64,000 bases of DNA from Embleya sp051903075 (lineage in GTDB: Bacteria > Actinomycetota > Actinomycetes > Streptomycetales > Streptomycetaceae). Position numbers and translations under genes: made by a program. The stretch's first letter is position 1. Every line of letters begins with the position of its first letter. This document shows positions 9,128 through 15,741 of this stretch, piece by piece. The DNA is taken from assembly GCF_051903075.1 (NCBI RefSeq), contig NZ_CP182422.1:6572001-6636000 (forward strand). The letters are read 5' to 3'. The notes under the pieces are model-generated. The model was not told the origin of the DNA, ran no database searches, and worked only from the letters and a program-made list of their open reading frames with translations.

Positions 9128-9427
9128 TCAGTCGCCAACGAAGATGAGATAGCGGTGTGGCTTGTGTTCGAGCTGTTCGGCGAGGGCAAGCACTTCGGCT
9201 GCGGCATCGGCCTCGGGTACCGAGGCGCTGTTGATCAGCGCCTCCAACTCAGGGACCAAGAGCCGCATCTGTGACTTGTTGAACCAAGTGTCGTCATAGG
9301 GGTCGACGTAGCCGAGCATCGGCAAGGCCAAAGTCTCGGCTCGCCGGCACAGGTCGCCGATCGCCGGGTGGGTGCAGATTGCCAGGGTCTCGCCGGTATA
9401 GGTCCGCACGTTCACGCTGATCGGCAT
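9128..9427 (-). CDS. Hypothetical 99-residue protein inside the IS5-type element
   Basis: The protein begins MPISVNVRTYTGETLAICTH and ends HKPHRYLIFVGD. It is acidic and helical in its second half (LLVPELEALINSASVPEADA, then AAEVLALAEQLEHKPHR) and has no membrane segment. I do not recognise a named family. Its stop codon lies 25 bases inside the left terminus of the element. Codon usage is slightly less GC-biased than in neighbouring core genes, which fits acquisition. A second ATG in another frame occurs just upstream, and no strong ribosome site is visible. It could be a host gene fragment captured by the element or an accessory protein of it. Confidence 0.65.
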   Translation of the reverse strand: MPISVNVRTYTGETLAICTHPAIGDLCRRAETLALPMLGYVDPYDDTWFNKSQMRLLVPELEALINSASVPEADAAAEVLALAEQLEHKPHRYLIFVGD

Positions 9428-9488
9428 GGCATCACCGTAGTGTCCGCCACGACGTACAGCGACTTCGTTTCCCGAGCACGCTGGTGGG

Positions 9489-10347
9489 TCACAGCCACTC
9501 GTTGATGACCGCGATGGTGACCGTGGCCTCGTAGCGGACGGCAAGTTTGTCGTATCTCGTGGCCACCGCTCGGTGGCGCTTGAGACGATTGATCCCGCAC
9601 TCGACAGCGTGGCGCTCGCGGTAGTCGGCCTTGTCGAACTTCGGTGGCCGCCGTGGGCGCCCAGCTTCCTGCGGTTGCGGATCTCCGGGATCGTGCAGCA
9701 GATTCCTCGTTTGCGCAGGTAGTGGCGATTGGCCCGGGGCCCGTAGGCCTTGTCGGCCCGCACCCGATCCGGTCGACAGCGTGGCCTGCCGACGCCTACG
9801 CGGGGCACCCGGATGCGCTCCAAGACCTGCTGGAACTGGGGACTGTCGTGCCGCCGGCCGGCGGTGACCAGGAAGGACAGCGGCTTCTGTCCATGCTCGA
9901 CCGCCAAGTGCACCTTCGTGGTCAGTCCACCGCGTGAGCGCCCGAGTCCGTGGTCGGCGGGCTCGTCTACGACTCCGCCTGGTTTGTCCCGCTGCAGATC
10001 CCCTTTTTGCGGGCACCGGCCGCGTGCTGATGCGCTCGCACGATCGTGGAGTCCACGCTCACATCCCAGGTGATCAGGCCCTTCGCGTCGGTCTCAGTCT
10101 GCAGCCGGGTGACGATCCGGCTCCAGGTGCCGTCGCGCTGCCAACGGCGGAAGAGGCCGTAGACGGTCTCCCACTCGCCGTAGCGTGCGGGAACGTCGCG
10201 TCAGGGGGCGCCGGTTCGAGTCCGCCGGCGTATGCCGTCAATCAGCTGCCGCTTGGACCAGATCGGAGGCCGACCCGGCTTCTTGCCCACCGGCAACAAC
10301 GGCGCCAGTCTGGTCCATTGCTCGCTCGTCAGATCTCCACGCCCCAC
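9489..10347 (-). pseudogene. IS5-family transposase, degenerate (nonsense plus frameshift)
   Basis: Translating from the GTG at 10347 gives VGRGDLTSEQWTRLAPLLPV, an IS5-type N-terminus. The DDE region is recognisable through VSVDSTIVRAHQHAAGARKK and LTTKVHLAVEHGQ, and the C-terminus through ECGINRLKRHRAVATRYDKL. Three interruptions are seen: TGA at 10203-10201 where relatives have the Trp of GAPWRDVP; a reading-frame change at AAAAAGGGG (10008-10000), which may be the normal programmed shift; and a one-base loss near 9645 that puts the C-terminal block in another frame. The nonsense codon and the last shift should inactivate it. Confidence 0.85.
10000..10008 (-). promoter_or_regulatory. Candidate programmed -1 frameshift heptamer region (AAAAAGGGG) in IS5-type transposase
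   Basis: On the minus strand the codons read GCC CGC AAA AAG GGG ATC. Slipping back one base after GGG gives GAT CTG CAG CGG and restores the conserved transposase frame leading to LTTKVHLAV. IS427-type elements are known to use -1 frameshifting to join their two frames. The position, right after the first DDE block, fits that mechanism. Alternatively it is just one lost G. Confidence 0.5.
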
Positions 10348-10727
10348 GAGTGGATCATGGCAGACCTTGATCCACCTATGAAACAGACCCTAGTTGGCCT
10401 CAAACGCCGGCCGGGCTGTTTCGCCTCAAACGCCGGCGGGGCTGATTTGGCCGGGCTGATTGGGGCCTCGGTGCGGCGATGTCGGCGGCGTTCGGCGAGT
10501 TCTTTTGGGGTCATGAGGTAAGGCCCTACGACCGTTGCCGAATCCTGCGTCGGTGGGGTGTCGGCTGCGGGGGTGGGCGGTACGAAGTCTCGCCATGCGG
10601 GGTGTGCCCGGGGCTTGGGCCTGGTCGGTCGGTTCGGTTCGGCGGGCCGAGGGGGCTTGTCTGTTGGCTTCGGCGGGGTGGGCGATCGGCGCAGCCTTTC
10701 GAAGACGGCGGCGATAAAGCGGGTCAC
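10329..10727 (-). CDS. Hypothetical Pro/Arg-rich protein, 3' end probably replaced by repeats and IS DNA
   Basis: The protein starts at a GTG at 10727 with TAGGAG seven bases upstream and begins MTRFIAAVFERLRR. A long Pro/Lys/Arg-rich linker leads to WRDFVPPTP and VVGPYLMTPKELAERRRHRR, which resembles a small conserved actinomycete protein often found near XRE/DUF397 loci. From about residue 88 the reading frame runs through two intergenic repeats and then into the IS5-type terminus. The native C-terminus therefore appears lost or extended by foreign DNA. It is the last gene of the minus-strand operon that starts at 12238. Function is unknown. Confidence 0.6.
   Translation of the reverse strand: MTRFIAAVFERLRRSPTPPKPTDKPPRPAEPNRPTRPKPRAHPAWRDFVPPTPAADTPPTQDSATVVGPYLMTPKELAERRRHRRTEAPISPAKSAPPAFEAKQPGRRLRPTRVCFIGGSRSAMIHSWGVEI
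10397..10445 (-). repeat. Two tandem units of the GCCCGGCCGGCGTTTGAGGC-type intergenic repeat
   Basis: Units at 10397-10418 and 10423-10445 (minus-strand sense) are near-identical to those at 8234 and in the 26.4 kb array. They lie immediately outside the right end of the IS5-type element and inside the damaged 3' end of the 10727 gene. Confidence 0.8.
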
Positions 10728-10769
10728 GCGGCAACTCCTACAAGCTGTCGGCCGAACTTTATTCGTGGG

Positions 10770-11558
10770 TCACCGTGTGAGTAGCGAGGTCCACCGGGCG
10801 GCCTGGTCGGGTAGGTCGCGGGCGTGTGCCTCGGCGGTTGCGCCGGTGACGAATGCTCTGATGCCCGCGTTGGATGCGGCCCGCCATGCCGGGAACTGTC
10901 GCAACCACGTGTGTGCCGAATCCGGTGTGTGTTCGGACCACAGCAACAACATGTAGACGTAGGCGAGTTCCGACCACGCGGGTCCGATGGCGGACATGCC
11001 CCAGTCCACGAAGCAGGTTTGTGTGCCGTTTCCGTGGTCTCCGACGATCACGTTCCACGGGTTCAGATCGGTGTGCAGCAGGTGTGTTCCGCTGAGCAGC
11101 GAACGTTCGCCCGGGGTGAGGTATTCGGCCCATCGGTCGGCGAGCGGCGGCAGTTCGAGCCCGTGTGGCGCGCGGATACGGCCCGCTCGACTCAGGGCGT
11201 ACGCGAAGGAGCACAGGTCCTTCCCGTGGGGGGCCAGGTCGGCATGCCGTCCGGCCACGTGGGTGAACAGGAGCACGTCCCAGCCGGGAGGCGAGAGGTG
11301 GCCGAGCAGGGTCGGCGCCACGCGACCACCGACCGACGGAGCCGCCAGTGCTTCCCGCCGCTGGTGGGTGACGGCTTTGCCGTTCGTGGTCGGCGTGCCC
11401 TTGACGAACACCCTTCGCCCCGGCGCCCGAAGCACGGCCGCGAACGGCGATGTCAGCCCATCGGGGAGCGGTTCCGCCTCGCGCACCGCACCCGTGACCG
11501 ACTCGATTTCCACGCGGACCGGTTCGGGCAGTTCGCCCCACGTCCAGCGGCGTTCCAT
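10770..11558 (-). CDS. Aminoglycoside phosphotransferase/choline-kinase-fold protein
   Basis: This 262-residue APH-fold kinase-like protein has a catalytic loop, HTDLNPWNVIV (Brenner HxDxxxxN pattern), near residue 165. It is followed by the metal-binding segment FVDWGMSAIGP. An N-lobe Lys in RRVFVKGTP could contact ATP. It is unlikely to be a dedicated resistance enzyme. Small divergent APH proteins are common in actinomycetes and often have unknown substrates. The ATG at 11558 has AAAGG upstream. The gene sits 36 bases after a 39-residue cysteine-rich protein gene and 42 bases before the next gene, consistent with an operon. The substrate is not predictable. Confidence 0.88.
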   Translation of the reverse strand: MERRWTWGELPEPVRVEIESVTGAVREAEPLPDGLTSPFAAVLRAPGRRVFVKGTPTTNGKAVTHQRREALAAPSVGGRVAPTLLGHLSPPGWDVLLFTHVAGRHADLAPHGKDLCSFAYALSRAGRIRAPHGLELPPLADRWAEYLTPGERSLLSGTHLLHTDLNPWNVIVGDHGNGTQTCFVDWGMSAIGPAWSELAYVYMLLLWSEHTPDSAHTWLRQFPAWRAASNAGIRAFVTGATAEAHARDLPDQAARWTSLLTR

Positions 11559-11594
11559 GCGTTGCCTTTCGCGTCGGTCACGGGTCGGTGCCGC

Positions 11595-11714
11595 CTACTT
11601 CTGCTTGCGGACCGCCGGGCACTTCCTGCACCTGTCCTCGCCGGACCAGTGCCACCACTCGTGTTCACACCCGGCGGTACCGCCGGTGATCTCGTATTCC
11701 TCGTCGCGTGCCAT
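11595..11714 (-). CDS. Small cysteine-rich protein (39 residues), probable zinc ribbon or knuckle
   Basis: The product begins MARDEEYEITGGTAGCEHEW and ends EDRCRKCPAVRKQK. The arrangement C-x-H-x(4)-H, followed after seven residues by C-x2-C, is suited to binding one zinc ion. The acidic N-terminus and basic C-terminus suggest a small adaptor or nucleic-acid binder. An AGAGGTAGGG ribosome site precedes the ATG at 11714. Gene spacing (36 bases to the kinase) supports co-transcription. It is too short for routine gene calling and is easily missed. Confidence 0.7.
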   Translation of the reverse strand: MARDEEYEITGGTAGCEHEWWHWSGEDRCRKCPAVRKQK

Positions 11715-11804
11715 GTGCCCTACCTCTCGTGTCGGTAGTGCTCGGATGGTGCGGACCCCGCCCGCCGCTCTTCCCCCGGCAGCCGGACAGGACGAACGCG
11801 GGAG

Positions 11805-12098
11805 TCAACGCGGCGGCGGCTTGACCCGATACAACTCGGAGCCCTTCAGCACATACGGCATGCCGCCGGGCGGAAGCACCATGACGACCTGGTCGTCCGC
11901 GAGCCCCGCGCGGTCCTCTGCCCGTTCGACCCGCCCGGCGGGGCAGGCGTCGTGGCCGTGCCCGGGCAGCGAGGCGACCCATTCACCGAGCGCATACCTC
12001 AGTGGCAAGGGCCGCTCACGCGACGGCAGTTCACGCGCCGTGACAACCCGGACGGCCTCCCCGTCCGCCCGGACGACGAACCCCGCTTCGCGCCTCAC
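11805..12098 (-). CDS. Hypothetical 97-residue protein in XRE-divergent operon
   Basis: The GTG start at 12098 overlaps the stop of the 47-residue gene by four bases (GTGA), which decides the start. The sequence begins VRREAGFVVRADGEAVRVVT, with a central LPLRYALGEWVASLPGHGHD and an acidic DRAGLADDQVVMVLPPG segment, and ends SELYRVKPPPR. It looks like a small globular mixed alpha/beta protein. I do not recognise a family. Translational coupling implies that it and the preceding small protein are made together. Confidence 0.68.
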   Translation of the reverse strand: MRREAGFVVRADGEAVRVVTARELPSRERPLPLRYALGEWVASLPGHGHDACPAGRVERAEDRAGLADDQVVMVLPPGGMPYVLKGSELYRVKPPPR

Positions 12099-12238
12099 GG
12101 CCCCCGCCCGCAGGGGACGGGCCGAACAGTCAGGCGCGGATACCGGGCCCGAACCCGGCGGATGATCCACCCCCGAATGGTGTACTGATCCGGGCTCAAC
12201 GTCCGCAGCACACCGGGCGGTTGCGTCGACTTCGCCAT
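12095..12238 (-). CDS. Hypothetical 47-residue basic protein, first gene of XRE-divergent operon
   Basis: The protein begins MAKSTQPPGVLRTLSPDQYT, contains IRGWIIRRVRARYPRLTVRP, and ends in VPCGRGP. It is strongly basic in its second half and could bind nucleic acid or a membrane, or act as a partner of the next protein. The ATG at 12238 is preceded by GACGGGAGTGGC, a good ribosome site. Its stop is overlapped by the GTG of the 97-residue gene. No family is recognised. The call rests on ribosome site, coupling and codon bias. Confidence 0.62.
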   Translation of the reverse strand: MAKSTQPPGVLRTLSPDQYTIRGWIIRRVRARYPRLTVRPVPCGRGP

Positions 12239-12381
12239 GCCACTCCCGTCGGGACCAAGCGCCCCGGCGCCGGGACCACGCGCGGTCGAGACCGACGCCG
12301 GGGCAGTTCAAGACGCGACGAAACAGCCGCTCGGCAGGACGCGGCAATCCCACGATCACCAGTGAGTATCGACATTGTCGC

Positions 12382-12422
12382 ACTACGTAGTCAGCACTTG
12401 TAGCTCCACTAGGTGCAAGTGC
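12382..12422. promoter_or_regulatory. Palindromes in the divergent promoter region of the XRE/DUF397 locus
   Basis: Two symmetric elements lie in the 297-base gap between the 12238 and 12536 starts. The first is ACTACGTAGT (12382-12391), a perfect 10-base palindrome. The second has arms GCACTTG (12394-12400) and CAAGTGC (12416-12422) separated by 15 bases. CTTGTAG occurs both inside the second element and again just after it. They are candidate binding sites for the XRE regulator encoded next door. The rest of the gap shows no gene I can support. Confidence 0.5.
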
Positions 12423-12535
12423 ATCACCTTGTAGGGCGACATGGGCTAGGTTTCCCCTCGTTGGCGACTGCACCTGATGACGGGCAGACTGGCCGGTGCC
12501 ACGCCCACCTGGGGCACGTCGAAGAAGGGGGACGG

Positions 12536-13393
12536 GTGGCGGTCAACAAGAATCCGACCGTGCGGCAGCGGAGACTTGCACGGACGCTGAAGCAGTACCG
12601 AGTGGCTGCCGGAATGACGCTCGTGCAAGCGGCGGAAGTTCTGGCCTGTTCGGATGCCAAGGTGAGCCGGATCGAGAGTGCGCAATCGGGTGTGCGAGTT
12701 GTTGATCTCCGGTTGCTCCTGGACGCGTACAACGTCAAGGACTCAGCGCACCGTGCCCACTTGGAGGACTTGGCACGCAATGGACGGCGTCGTGGATGGT
12801 GGGACCAATATGAACTCACGCATACGCACGCGGAATACATCGCTTTGGAATCCGATGCTTCCGATCAGTACAGCATCGAAACGATACTGATTCCGGGACT
12901 CCTGCAAAGCGAGGACTACACCCGAGCCGTGGTGGAGATTCAACGGCCCGATGTCGCACCGGATCGCATCGACCTGTTGACGAAGGTTCGGCAGGAACGA
13001 GTATCGGTTCTGACTCGACGCGATCCGCTCAGAGTGTGGTCCGTGATCTCTGAATCGGCCTTGCGGCACGTGGTCGGCGGTCGCGCGGTCATGCGCGCGC
13101 AGTTGGAACACCTCGCTGACATGGCGCGTATGCCGAATGTGCATGTGCAGATTCTGCGTGAGGACGCTGCCATGCACGCCGCAGTGATCGGGTCGTTCCA
13201 GATGCTGCGCTTCCTGGACCCACCCGAAACGGATGTGGCCTACGTGGACAGCCTGAGCGGCACGCTGTACATCGAGGATCCGTCGGAAGTCGCGATCTAC
13301 GAAGAGCAGTTCCGGACGCTTTCGGCAGCGGCGGCTTCCTACGTCGAGTCCATGCAGATAATCAAGTATCACGCAGAGATGAGTACGAAATGA
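12536..13393 (+). CDS. XRE-family regulator with DUF5753 domain (WhiJ-like group)
   Basis: This 285-residue regulator has an N-terminal XRE HTH (RRLARTLKQYRVAAGMTLVQ, AAEVLACSDAKVSRIESAQS), followed by a DUF5753 sensor domain containing IETILIPGLLQSEDYTRAVV and VISESALRHVVGG. The GTG at 12536 is preceded by GAAGAAGGGG. An in-frame ATG at 12413 would add 41 residues of noncoding character. Genes of this type pair with DUF397 partners in Streptomyces, where WhiJ-like pairs influence development. The four-base overlap with the DUF397 gene confirms the pairing. The probable target is the divergent operon and its own promoter. GC content is lower than in surrounding core genes, suggesting acquisition. 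Confidence 0.93.
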   Translation: MAVNKNPTVRQRRLARTLKQYRVAAGMTLVQAAEVLACSDAKVSRIESAQSGVRVVDLRLLLDAYNVKDSAHRAHLEDLARNGRRRGWWDQYELTHTHAEYIALESDASDQYSIETILIPGLLQSEDYTRAVVEIQRPDVAPDRIDLLTKVRQERVSVLTRRDPLRVWSVISESALRHVVGGRAVMRAQLEHLADMARMPNVHVQILREDAAMHAAVIGSFQMLRFLDPPETDVAYVDSLSGTLYIEDPSEVAIYEEQFRTLSAAAASYVESMQIIKYHAEMSTK

Positions 13394-13581
13394 ACGCCGA
13401 CGTTCGTTCCTTGCAGTGGCGCACATCGTCCTACAGCGCCACCAACGCCGAATGTGTCGAGGTTGCGCCGTTCGATTGCGCGATAACCGTTGTTCGTGAC
13501 AGCAAGGATCCCGGCCGGGGGTACATCAGCGTGCCGCCCGGGGCCTGGCGGGCGTTGTTGGATGCCACGGTGAGTGGTTGA
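13390..13581 (+). CDS. DUF397 protein partnered with the XRE regulator
   Basis: This 63-residue DUF397 protein shows the family signature: WRTSSYSATNAECVEVA, then ITVVRDSKDPGRGYISVPPG and a C-terminal WRALLDATVSG. The ATG at 13390 overlaps the XRE stop (ATGA), so both are co-translated. DUF397 proteins are proposed to bind and modulate their XRE partner, in a toxin/antitoxin-like or anti-repressor relation that remains incompletely defined. A hairpin terminator follows closely. Confidence 0.94.
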   Translation: MNADVRSLQWRTSSYSATNAECVEVAPFDCAITVVRDSKDPGRGYISVPPGAWRALLDATVSG

Positions 13582-13599
13582 AGCGTCCCGGGACGCGAC

Positions 13600-13640
13600 G
13601 TGCCCCGACTTGATGGAGAGCCGCCGTCGAGTCGGGGCAT
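13600..13640 (+). terminator. Hairpin terminator after the DUF397 gene
   Basis: TGCCCCGACT (13601-13610) pairs perfectly with AGTCGGGGCA (13630-13639) across a 19-base loop. No T-tract follows, as is common in high-GC actinomycetes. The symmetric hairpin could also stop the converging MarR transcript, whose gene ends at 13707. Confidence 0.75.
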
Positions 13641-13706
13641 CGTTACGCGCGACGCGTCGCGTGGTTGCTTGGCTTGCCTCGGGTGGGTCGTGTGGGGTCG
13701 GGTGGG

Positions 13707-14165
13707 CTATGGGGCTTCGGTGGGGTTGTTCAGGGCGTTGATCATGCTTCGCAAGCTGCGGAATGCGGCTGATTGTTCCTGCTCGGTCATGCCGGTCAGC
13801 ATTTTGAGTTCGACGGAGCGCACCGCCGTGGTCGCCTTTTCCAGGCTTTGGCGGCCTCGGGGGGTGAGTCTCGCGGGGAGGGCCTTGCCGACGGGGGCCT
13901 CCGCCGGCCTGGTGACGTAGCCGTCTCGTTCCAGGGCCTGGAGCAGGACGTTCATCGTCTGGCGGGTCACGAACGCGCCGCGTGCGAGTTCGGAGTTGGA
14001 CAGGCCCGGGCGTTGGGCCAGCAGTTCGAGGCAGGAGTAGTGCGTCACGCTCATCCCGAGGGGGCGCAGTACCTCCTCCATGGCCGTGCGCAGGGCGCTC
14101 GAAGCCTCTTTCAGCAGGTAGCCCAGGGATGTGTCCAGGTCGACGCCCGCTCCGCTTTGACTCAT
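13707..14165 (-). CDS. MarR-family transcriptional regulator
   Basis: This 152-residue winged-helix regulator has the MarR pattern SVTHYSCLELLAQRPGLSNS, ELARGAFVTRQTMNVLLQAL, ERDGYVTRP, followed by the wing APVGKALPARLTPRGRQSLE. The ATG at 14165 lies inside the first of two operator palindromes, so binding would block its own translation start and promoter. It is divergent from a VOC-family gene and probably represses both. Ligand unknown, perhaps a phenolic or the VOC substrate. Confidence 0.93.
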   Translation of the reverse strand: MSQSGAGVDLDTSLGYLLKEASSALRTAMEEVLRPLGMSVTHYSCLELLAQRPGLSNSELARGAFVTRQTMNVLLQALERDGYVTRPAEAPVGKALPARLTPRGRQSLEKATTAVRSVELKMLTGMTEQEQSAAFRSLRSMINALNNPTEAP

Positions 14166-14208
14166 GTCAGGATTCTGACATACCTTGGTGCGTGTCAGGA
14201 ATCTGACA
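14164..14208. promoter_or_regulatory. Paired operators for the divergent MarR/VOC promoters
   Basis: ATGTCAGGATTCTGACAT (14164-14181) and TGTCAGGAATCTGACA (14193-14208) are near-identical palindromes with TGTCAG/CTGACA arms. Their centres are 28 bases apart, a little under three helical turns. They occupy nearly all of the divergent gap. Such paired sites next to a MarR gene are the expected targets of its dimer. Confidence 0.82.
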
Positions 14209-14228
14209 TGCAACGAAGGAGTATCGCC

Positions 14229-14597
14229 ATGCCCGCCACCGGCCCCGACTTCATCTCGCTCCAGGTGCGTGACCTCGACGTTTCGCAGGCCTTCTACGAG
14301 CACTACCTCGGCCTCGTCCGCTCGCCGGCCGGACCTCCGCACGCCGTCGTCTTCGAGACCAAGCCGATCGCGTTCGCCCTGCGCGACATCGTGCCCGGTA
14401 CCGATCTCGCGTCCGCCGCCCGGCCCGGCATCGGTGCCGCGATCTGGCTGCACGCCACCGACGTCCAGGCCATCCACGACGCCCTCGTCGCCGACGGTCG
14501 CCCCATCGTCGCCGCGCCGATCGACGGCCCCTTCGGGCGGACGTTCACCTTCGCCGACCCCGACGGCTACCACGTCACCCTCCACGACCGCACCTGA
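14229..14597 (+). CDS. VOC-family (glyoxalase/bleomycin resistance fold) protein
   Basis: This 122-residue vicinal-oxygen-chelate fold protein begins with FISLQVRDLDVSQAFYEHYL, has GLVRSPAG and IWLHATDVQAIHDAL in the middle, and ends TFTFADPDGYHVTLHD, where a metal-ligand Glu or His would lie. No catalytic activity can be assigned. It could bind or detoxify the compound sensed by the divergent MarR regulator. The ATG at 14229 has GAAGGAG at 14213-14219. An earlier in-frame ATG at 14208 overlaps the operator and has no ribosome site. Confidence 0.9.
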   Translation: MPATGPDFISLQVRDLDVSQAFYEHYLGLVRSPAGPPHAVVFETKPIAFALRDIVPGTDLASAARPGIGAAIWLHATDVQAIHDALVADGRPIVAAPIDGPFGRTFTFADPDGYHVTLHDRT

Positions 14598-14609
14598 CAA
14601 GGCGCCGAC

Positions 14610-14646
14610 GCCCCGACCCGACGGCGGGCGGCCGACGAGTCGGGGC
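14610..14646. terminator. Bidirectional hairpin between VOC and aldo/keto reductase genes
   Basis: GCCCCGAC (14610-14617) pairs with GTCGGGGC (14639-14646). The hairpin lies between the ends of two convergent genes (14597 and 14665), so it could terminate both transcripts. Loop of 21 bases, no T-tract. Confidence 0.65.
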
Positions 14647-14664
14647 AGCGGGGGTCGGGCTCGG

Positions 14665-15657
14665 TCAGAGCTGTGCGCAGAGGCGGTCGATTTCGGCGAT
14701 CTCCGCCTCGGTCAGGTCGGGTTGACCGACCGCGGACAGGTTTTGCTCCAACTGCCGCACGCTGCTTGCTCCGACGATGACCGAAACCACCCTCGGGTCG
14801 CGCAGGATCCAGGTGAGGGCGAGCTGGGCCAGGGTCTGGCCGCGGTCGCCGGCGAGCTTGTTCAGCGCGCGCAGCAGGGTCACGCGCTCCTCGGTGAGGG
14901 CGTCCTCGGTGAGGAAGTGGCCCACCGCCATCCGCGAGTCGGCCGGCACGCCGTTCAGGTAGCGGTCCGTCAACAGGCCCTGGGCCAACGGGGAATACGC
15001 GATCAGCGCGGTCCCGGTCTCGCCGACCGCGTCCAGCACGCCCCGCTCCGGCTCGCGGTCCAGGATCGAGTACGCCGACTGGTTGAGCAGTACCGGAGTG
15101 CCGAGGTCGCGCAGGATCCGCACGGCCCGGCGGTGCTCCTCCGGACCGTAGTTGGAAATGCCGGCGTACAGCGCGCGCCCGGACCGAACGGCCGTGTCCA
15201 GCGCGCCCATCGTCTCTTCCAACGGGGTGTCCGGGTCGTAGCGGTGCGAGTAGAAGACATCGACGTAGTCGAGCCCCATCCGACCCAGCGACTGGTCCAG
15301 GCTGGCCAGCAGGTACTTGCGCGAACCGCCGTTGCCGTACGGCCCGGGCCACATGTCCCAGCCGGCCTTGGAGGCGATGAACAGCTCGTCGCGATAGGGC
15401 CGGAAGTCGGCCCGGAAGTGCACCCCGAAGTTGGCCTCGGCCGACCCGTACGGCGGCCCGTAGTTGTTCGCCAGGTCGAAGTGCGTCACCCCGAGGTCGA
15501 AGGCGCGTCGCAACACCGCGCGCTGGACCTCCATGGGCTGGGTGTCCCCGAAGTTGTGCCACAACCCGAGCGACACCGCGGGCAACTCGACCCCGCTGCG
15601 TCCGGCACGGCGATAGCGCATGGATTGGTAACGGTTCTCGGCGGCAGAGTGGATCAT
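14665..15657 (-). CDS. Aldo/keto reductase, YghZ (L-glyceraldehyde-3-phosphate reductase) type
   Basis: This 330-residue NADPH-dependent reductase has a (beta/alpha)8 fold. The catalytic tetrad is visible: Asp and Tyr in FDLANNYGPPYGSAE, Lys in ELFIASKAGW, His in VFYSHRYDPDTP. The opening RYRRAGRSGVELPAVSLGLW, with HNFG shortly after, is characteristic of the YghZ group, which reduces small aldehydes such as L-glyceraldehyde 3-phosphate and methylglyoxal. Its divergent position next to a glycerol-phosphate-type operon is suggestive. The ATG at 15657 was chosen. A longer in-frame start at 15693 lies in the opposite promoter region. Confidence 0.92.
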   Translation of the reverse strand: MIHSAAENRYQSMRYRRAGRSGVELPAVSLGLWHNFGDTQPMEVQRAVLRRAFDLGVTHFDLANNYGPPYGSAEANFGVHFRADFRPYRDELFIASKAGWDMWPGPYGNGGSRKYLLASLDQSLGRMGLDYVDVFYSHRYDPDTPLEETMGALDTAVRSGRALYAGISNYGPEEHRRAVRILRDLGTPVLLNQSAYSILDREPERGVLDAVGETGTALIAYSPLAQGLLTDRYLNGVPADSRMAVGHFLTEDALTEERVTLLRALNKLAGDRGQTLAQLALTWILRDPRVVSVIVGASSVRQLEQNLSAVGQPDLTEAEIAEIDRLCAQL

Positions 15658-15686
15658 TTCCCCATCTTGGCCCTCGACCGCCACCC

Positions 15687-15715
15687 TTGACACCCCCGGA
15701 TGTCCCTCCTAGGGT
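15687..15715 (+). promoter_or_regulatory. Near-consensus sigma-70 promoter of the glycerol-like operon
   Basis: TTGACA (15687-15692) is separated by 17 bases from TAGGGT (15710-15715). This matches the housekeeping HrdB-type consensus with ideal spacing. Transcription would begin near 15722 and produce a leader of about 110 bases before the transporter ATG at 15832. The site overlaps the 5' region of the divergent reductase. Confidence 0.7.
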
Positions 15716-15741
15716 CCAGAGCATTCTTTGGCAGGAACAGA

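Larger units (their letters stand above)
9103..10393 (-). mobile_element. IS5-family-like element (IS427 type) with apparent passenger gene
   Basis: Both ends begin with CTAG and share an imperfect inverted repeat: left CTAGGCCGTGTTTCA at 9103, right (read inward) CTAGGGTCTGTTTCA from 10393, with a common TGTTTCA core and further similarity inside. Between them lie a damaged IS5-type transposase (9489-10347) and, downstream of it on the same strand, a 99-residue gene (9128-9427). At 1,291 bases it is longer than the usual 0.8-1.0 kb IS427-type element, the excess being about the size of the extra gene. Confidence 0.7.

Noticed and set aside
8268..10393. Composite transposon formed by the two insertion sequences
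   Set aside because: The elements are of different families, directly abut, and one is truncated at the junction. No cargo lies between them.
10770..11558. Dedicated aminoglycoside-resistance gene
   Set aside because: The APH fold is clear, but this and the protein at 36377 lack close resemblance to known resistance enzymes, and no antibiotic cluster surrounds them.
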